A DNA stretch of 60,294 nt from Candidatus Hydrothermota bacterium (GTDB lineage Bacteria; Hydrothermota; Hydrothermia; B15-G9; DRBW01): assembly GCA_021158525.1 (NCBI GenBank), contig JAGGUL010000079.1, forward strand, positions 1 to 60,294, read 5' to 3'. A program made the position numbers and the translations under genes. The notes beneath the pieces were generated by a model that saw only the letters and a list, made by a program, of their open reading frames with translations, had not been told where the DNA came from and ran no database searches. The first letter of the stretch is position 1. Each line of letters opens with the position of its first letter. This document shows, in pieces, positions 56,721 through 60,294 of the stretch.

Positions 56721-57429
56721 TTCCCCCCTTTTTACCAAGGACGTAAAGAGCTATCGCCGTGCTGGAGCTCACGTTTAGCGAGCTAACTTTCCCGTACATG
56801 GGTATAGTGAGCACGAAATCTGCTATTTTGAGCAAACTCTTCCTCACCCCGCTGCCCTCAGACCCGGCTATTAGGGCCAGAGGAAAGGCGACATCCACGC
56901 TTTCTATGTCGTCTCCGCCGGTTTCAAGGGCGGCGATCCACAGACCTTTTTCCCTGTATTTAAGGAGAAATGAGGCGAGGCCATCCCTCCTGGCTATGGG
57001 AATGTGAAAGGCTGCTCCTGCCGAGGCCCTCACCACCGCCTCGCTCAAAGGGACGCTTCTCGACTTGCTCATGATGATACCAGTGACGCCAAAAGCTTCT
57101 GCCGTCCTTATTATGTTGCCCGCGTTCTGAGGGTCCTGGATCCCGTCGAGAACCAGGACCAGGCCCCTTTCCCTCAGCGCCCTCTCGACTATACTCTCCG
57201 CCGAAACCAGCGGGACCTCTGGAATTACGGCTATAATCCCCTGGTGGTGCAGGCCACCGGAGAGGGCATCGAGCTTCGCCCTGGGCACCACCTGAACTTT
57301 AACTCCTTTCTCCTCGATCAGCTCTGCAAGCCTCCGGGGGAGGTGGGTGTTTTTCGCAACAAGTATCTTTTCCACCTCGAGGTCGCCTCTGAGGGCCTCC
57401 TCCACGCTATGTCTGCCCACCGCGAGCAA
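56704..57429 (-). CDS. rlmB: SpoU/TrmH-family 2'-O-methyltransferase, RlmB-like
   Basis: VLDGIQDPQNAGNIIRTAEAFGVTGII; IAGSEGSGVRKSLLKIADFVLTIPMYGKVSSLNVSSSTAIALY. Confidence 0.9.
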   Translation of the reverse strand: MLAVGRHSVEEALRGDLEVEKILVAKNTHLPRRLAELIEEKGVKVQVVPRAKLDALSGGLHHQGIIAVIPEVPLVSAESIVERALRERGLVLVLDGIQDPQNAGNIIRTAEAFGVTGIIMSKSRSVPLSEAVVRASAGAAFHIPIARRDGLASFLLKYREKGLWIAALETGGDDIESVDVAFPLALIAGSEGSGVRKSLLKIADFVLTIPMYGKVSSLNVSSSTAIALYVLGKKGGINRPE

Positions 57430-57431
57430 CG

Positions 57432-57953
57432 CTAAAGTCCCTCTTCGAATTCTGCCCCGGCTTTAAGAAGTCCCTTTTTAAACTCTTTATAGGCAGCCTG
57501 ATCGTACAGGACGAAGATAACCTCCTCAGGGTATTCCTGATCGTTAAATTTCGACACCTCTTCATACATTATTTCGGCAGCCCTTTGATAGGGAAATCCA
57601 CCCACACCGGTGCCCAGGGCGGGGAAAGCAACGCTTTTCATTTTCATCTCCACAGCTCGCTTCATGGCGTTCCGCGTGGCTTTTCTTATCTTATCCTCGT
57701 CGGTCCTGAAGTCCATCCCCATAGTAGCCCCGTGAATCACATACTTCGCCTTGAGCTTTCCCGCTCCCGTGACGACGGCCTCTCCGATTTCTATGGGCCC
57801 CTTCTCCATCGCCTCCTTTTCTATCTCACGCCCACCCTTACGCCTTATGGCTCCCGCAACACCGCCCCCCATGATGAGCCTGTTGTTGGCGGCGTTGACG
57901 ATCGCATCTACATCGAGCTCGGTTATATCGCCCTTTATCAGCCTGATCTTCAT
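57432..57953 (-). CDS. Macro domain protein (ADP-ribose/O-acetyl-ADP-ribose type)
   Basis: IKGDITELDVDAIVNAANNRLIMGGGVAGAIRRKGG; SVAFPALGTGVGGFPYQRAAEIM. Confidence 0.93.
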   Translation of the reverse strand: MKIRLIKGDITELDVDAIVNAANNRLIMGGGVAGAIRRKGGREIEKEAMEKGPIEIGEAVVTGAGKLKAKYVIHGATMGMDFRTDEDKIRKATRNAMKRAVEMKMKSVAFPALGTGVGGFPYQRAAEIMYEEVSKFNDQEYPEEVIFVLYDQAAYKEFKKGLLKAGAEFEEGL

Positions 57954-57957
57954 CCTC

Positions 57958-58884
57958 TCACCTCCCCTTGAGAGCCGACATAAGGTTCTCTCTATCGGAC
58001 GGTTTTTCGAAGGGATAAAAATTCGCTCCCGGCAGGGTCTTCCTCACGAGCCCACACAACACCTTGCCGGGGCCAATCTCAATAAATCCGGTAACTCCAA
58101 GTTCCCTTGCCGAGTTGAGGGTATCGACGAACAGCACGGGACTGAGAAGCTGCTTCTTTAAATTTTCCCTGATCACATCGACATCATCGGTGGGCTTTCC
58201 CAGTGCATTGGGGATCACCGGTACGCGTGGGGAATTGAATCTGACGCCGTCCAGCACCTTCTCGAACTCCGCAGCGGCCTCTTTCATCAGCGGGGAATGG
58301 AAGGCTGCCGACACTTTGAGCATCACGGCTTTTCTCGCGCCCATCTCTTTTGCGAGGCGAACAGCTTCCTCGAGCTCGTCCTTAGCACCCGACAGCACCA
58401 CCTGCTCCGGCGAGTTGATGTTCGCGAGAACGACGTTGTCGAATTTTTCCGCGATTTCTTTCAGTTTACCGATCTCCAGGCCTATTATAGCGGCCATAGC
58501 CCCCGGCCACTTCTCGCCAGCTTTCGCCATGAGCTCACCCCTCGCCTTGACTAGCTTGAGAGCATCCTCGAACGTGAAGACAGAAGCGGCGTAAAGGGCG
58601 CTGAACTCGCCCAGGCTGTGCCCGAAAACCACGCCGGGCTCCAGATCTTTCAAAGCTTCGAGGGCCATGGCCTCGACCACGAAAAGGGCCGGCTGGGTAT
58701 ACCTGGTGTCGGTGAGCTTCTCCATGGGACCCTCGAAGCAGAGCTCGCGAAGGGGCAGACCTGTTATTTCTTCCGCCTTTAACATGAGCTCCCGCGCGGC
58801 CTCAAGCTCATCGTATAATTCTCTGCCCATCCCCACTTTCTGGGAGCCCTGTCCCGGAAACATAAAAGCGATCTTGCTCATCAT
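57958..58884 (-). CDS. fabD: Malonyl-CoA:ACP transacylase
   Basis: IAFMFPGQGSQKVGMGRELY; VFGHSLGEFSALYAA; AAFHSPLMKEAA. Confidence 0.95.
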   Translation of the reverse strand: MMSKIAFMFPGQGSQKVGMGRELYDELEAARELMLKAEEITGLPLRELCFEGPMEKLTDTRYTQPALFVVEAMALEALKDLEPGVVFGHSLGEFSALYAASVFTFEDALKLVKARGELMAKAGEKWPGAMAAIIGLEIGKLKEIAEKFDNVVLANINSPEQVVLSGAKDELEEAVRLAKEMGARKAVMLKVSAAFHSPLMKEAAAEFEKVLDGVRFNSPRVPVIPNALGKPTDDVDVIRENLKKQLLSPVLFVDTLNSARELGVTGFIEIGPGKVLCGLVRKTLPGANFYPFEKPSDRENLMSALKGR

Positions 58885-58893
58885 GTCCTCCTT

Positions 58894-60060
58894 TTATGTC
58901 GTTTCCTTGAGAACAAATCCTTTTAGATACTCGCTCTCCCTGAACCCCAGGAGAACAGGATGATCCTTTGCCTGACCCAGCCTCTCGAGGAGGACAAAAT
59001 GTCTCCTGAGGTTCATGGCGGGTACCGTGAAACTCTCCAGGAGAGCCTCCCCGGTGATATAATGGGAACAGCTGAAGGTAACTATGTACCCGCCTGGTTC
59101 GAGGAGCCTGATTGCCCTGTCATGGAGGACCTTAAATCCGTTGATCGCCTCCTCCACCTGTCCTTTTTTCCTCGCGAAGGAAGGTGGATCCAGAACGATC
59201 ACATCAAACTTCATCCCTGAGAGCAACATCTCGTCTAAAAACTGAAAGGCCTCCTTTTCTATGGGCACGACTCTCTCCCTTTCGAAGGAATTGAGCGCTA
59301 CGTTCTTCATGAGCAGGGAGAGAGCGCTTTTTGACCTGTCAACTGCGTAAACCCTGGAAAAACCCGCTTTCAGGAGGTGAAGGGTAAATCCTCCAGTGTA
59401 AGAAAAGATGTCCAGTGCTTTAGTTCCCTTCACAAGGGAGACAACTCTTTCCCTATTTTCCCTCTGATCGAAGTAAAAGCCGGTTTTCTGCCCGCCGGCT
59501 ATGTCCACGAGATATTTGAGTCCGCTCACCTCGATCTCGAGGCTCTCGGGGATCTCGCCGTGGTGAAGGCGGTCAGCCAGAGGCAATCCCTCCTCGGCAC
59601 GGAGCGAACTGTCGCCCTTCTCAAAAATAAAGGACGGGGAGAAAAGGTCCTGCAAGGCGTAGATCACGTCTTTTTTGTGGCGCTCCACGCCATAGGAAAG
59701 CACCTGAATCACAAGTCCGTCCCCGTATTTATCGACTACAAGGCCCGGAACCCCGTCGGACTCTCCGAAAAGAACGCGGAAGGAATTCTCTCCGGTATAC
59801 AGAGATCGCCGCCACTCCAGCGCTTTCTCAAGCTTATTCCGCACAAAGTGATAGTCGAACTCGCGTTTCTCCCTGGAATAGAAGCGGAGGACGATCTTCG
59901 AATGGGGATTGAAAAAGGCCGATCCGAGAAACTGCCCACGTGTGGTATAGACCCCGACGCACTCGCCGGGCGAAGCTTCGCCGTCATCGACGAGGCTTTT
60001 GGCGTAGATCCAGGGGTGGAAATAGTACCATTTCTTCCCCTTTACCGTAACCCGTTTCAT
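58894..60060 (-). CDS. RlmI-like class I SAM-dependent rRNA methyltransferase
   Basis: PUA-like N-terminus; FGESDGVPGLVVDKYGD; GQKTGFYFDQRENRERV; VLDPPSFARKKGQ. Confidence 0.9.
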   Translation of the reverse strand: MKRVTVKGKKWYYFHPWIYAKSLVDDGEASPGECVGVYTTRGQFLGSAFFNPHSKIVLRFYSREKREFDYHFVRNKLEKALEWRRSLYTGENSFRVLFGESDGVPGLVVDKYGDGLVIQVLSYGVERHKKDVIYALQDLFSPSFIFEKGDSSLRAEEGLPLADRLHHGEIPESLEIEVSGLKYLVDIAGGQKTGFYFDQRENRERVVSLVKGTKALDIFSYTGGFTLHLLKAGFSRVYAVDRSKSALSLLMKNVALNSFERERVVPIEKEAFQFLDEMLLSGMKFDVIVLDPPSFARKKGQVEEAINGFKVLHDRAIRLLEPGGYIVTFSCSHYITGEALLESFTVPAMNLRRHFVLLERLGQAKDHPVLLGFRESEYLKGFVLKETT

Positions 60061-60067
60061 CGGGTGA

Positions 60068-60097
60068 ATTCTACCGCCAGGGCACGGCCAAATTCAA
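60068..60097 (-). promoter_or_regulatory. Promoter of RlmI-like gene, leaderless geometry
   Basis: TTGAAT-18 nt-TAGAAT-7 nt-ATG 60060. Confidence 0.45.
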
Positions 60098-60166
60098 CCC
60101 GAGGGCGTATCGGCAGGTACGCCCTTTCAAAGTGCCACTGCTTTCTCTTACAAGTTGAATCTGCCT

Positions 60167-60294
60167 TCAACCGGAAATTCTTTTCCCCATCGATAGCACT
60201 ATGGCTTTCATGAAAGGGAAATAGGACCTGTCAAAACAGAAATCCCTTTCTATCTCCCACGCTTCAAAAGCAAAAGTTTCCTCGTCTCCCTGAC
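60167..60294 (-). CDS. Partial C-terminus of an uncharacterised protein running off the window end
   Basis: Open minus-strand frame ...QGDEETFAFEAWEIERDFCFDRSYFPFMKAIVLSMGKRISG*. Confidence 0.4.
   Translation of the reverse strand, partial: QGDEETFAFEAWEIERDFCFDRSYFPFMKAIVLSMGKRISG

Noticed and set aside
60103-60124. GGGCGTA/TACGCCC hairpin as intrinsic terminator
   Set aside because: 8-nt loop and no U-tract on either strand; function not supportable
1-60294. CRISPR arrays, rRNA, transposases, integrases, defence islands
   Set aside because: Looked for regularly spaced repeats and marker motifs on both strands; none found

Overview
This is a 60.3 kb, gene-dense bacterial chromosome segment. 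It has no rRNA, no CRISPR array and no recognisable phage or transposon. The many exported proteins with C-terminal Por/FlgD-like sorting tails, the dockerin-tagged protein, the beta-barrel proteins, PilM/PilP-like proteins and lipoproteins suggest a diderm from a poorly characterised lineage (possibly WOR-3/Hydrothermae/FCB-like; weak inference). Content runs as follows. (1) 0.1-7.7 kb: envelope/thiol-redox cluster (TlpA-like, two Omp28-like CxxC proteins, a DUF6029-like barrel, a membrane-anchored GltD-like flavoprotein, a convergent polyferredoxin and a CD1871A-like CxxC peptide). (2) 7.8-11.6 kb: AT-rich island with a dockerin-tagged cysteine-peptidase-like protein. (3) 11.6-17.2 kb: ZIP, VOC and DUF2202 genes plus an alpha-2-macroglobulin/PBP1C pair that appears joined by a deletion. 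(4) 17.3-21.6 kb: DacB, PrsW and VIT/VWA proteins. (5) 22-30.7 kb: three large sorting-tagged secreted proteins. (6) 30.7-60 kb: mostly housekeeping genes (SbcCD-like pair, udk, S9 peptidase, SDR, ack-ptb-buk, ribD, PilM-like cluster, ALDH, hom, porin, tRNA-Leu(CAA)-glmS-yicC-gmk, rlmB, macro domain, fabD, RlmI-like). The observations I rate highest are: sigma70-type promoters whose -10 box ends 6-8 nt before an ATG (candidate leaderless mRNAs, several loci); a single-breakpoint A2M/PBP1C truncation at about 15.30 kb; two homopolymer frameshifts in adjacent operon genes; a near-identical 12-bp element in both promoters of the A2M/dacB divergent region; and an abrupt strand-skew flip at the C-terminal sorting domain of the 28.9-30.7 kb gene. 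All calls come from reading sequence and motifs; no database search was run.
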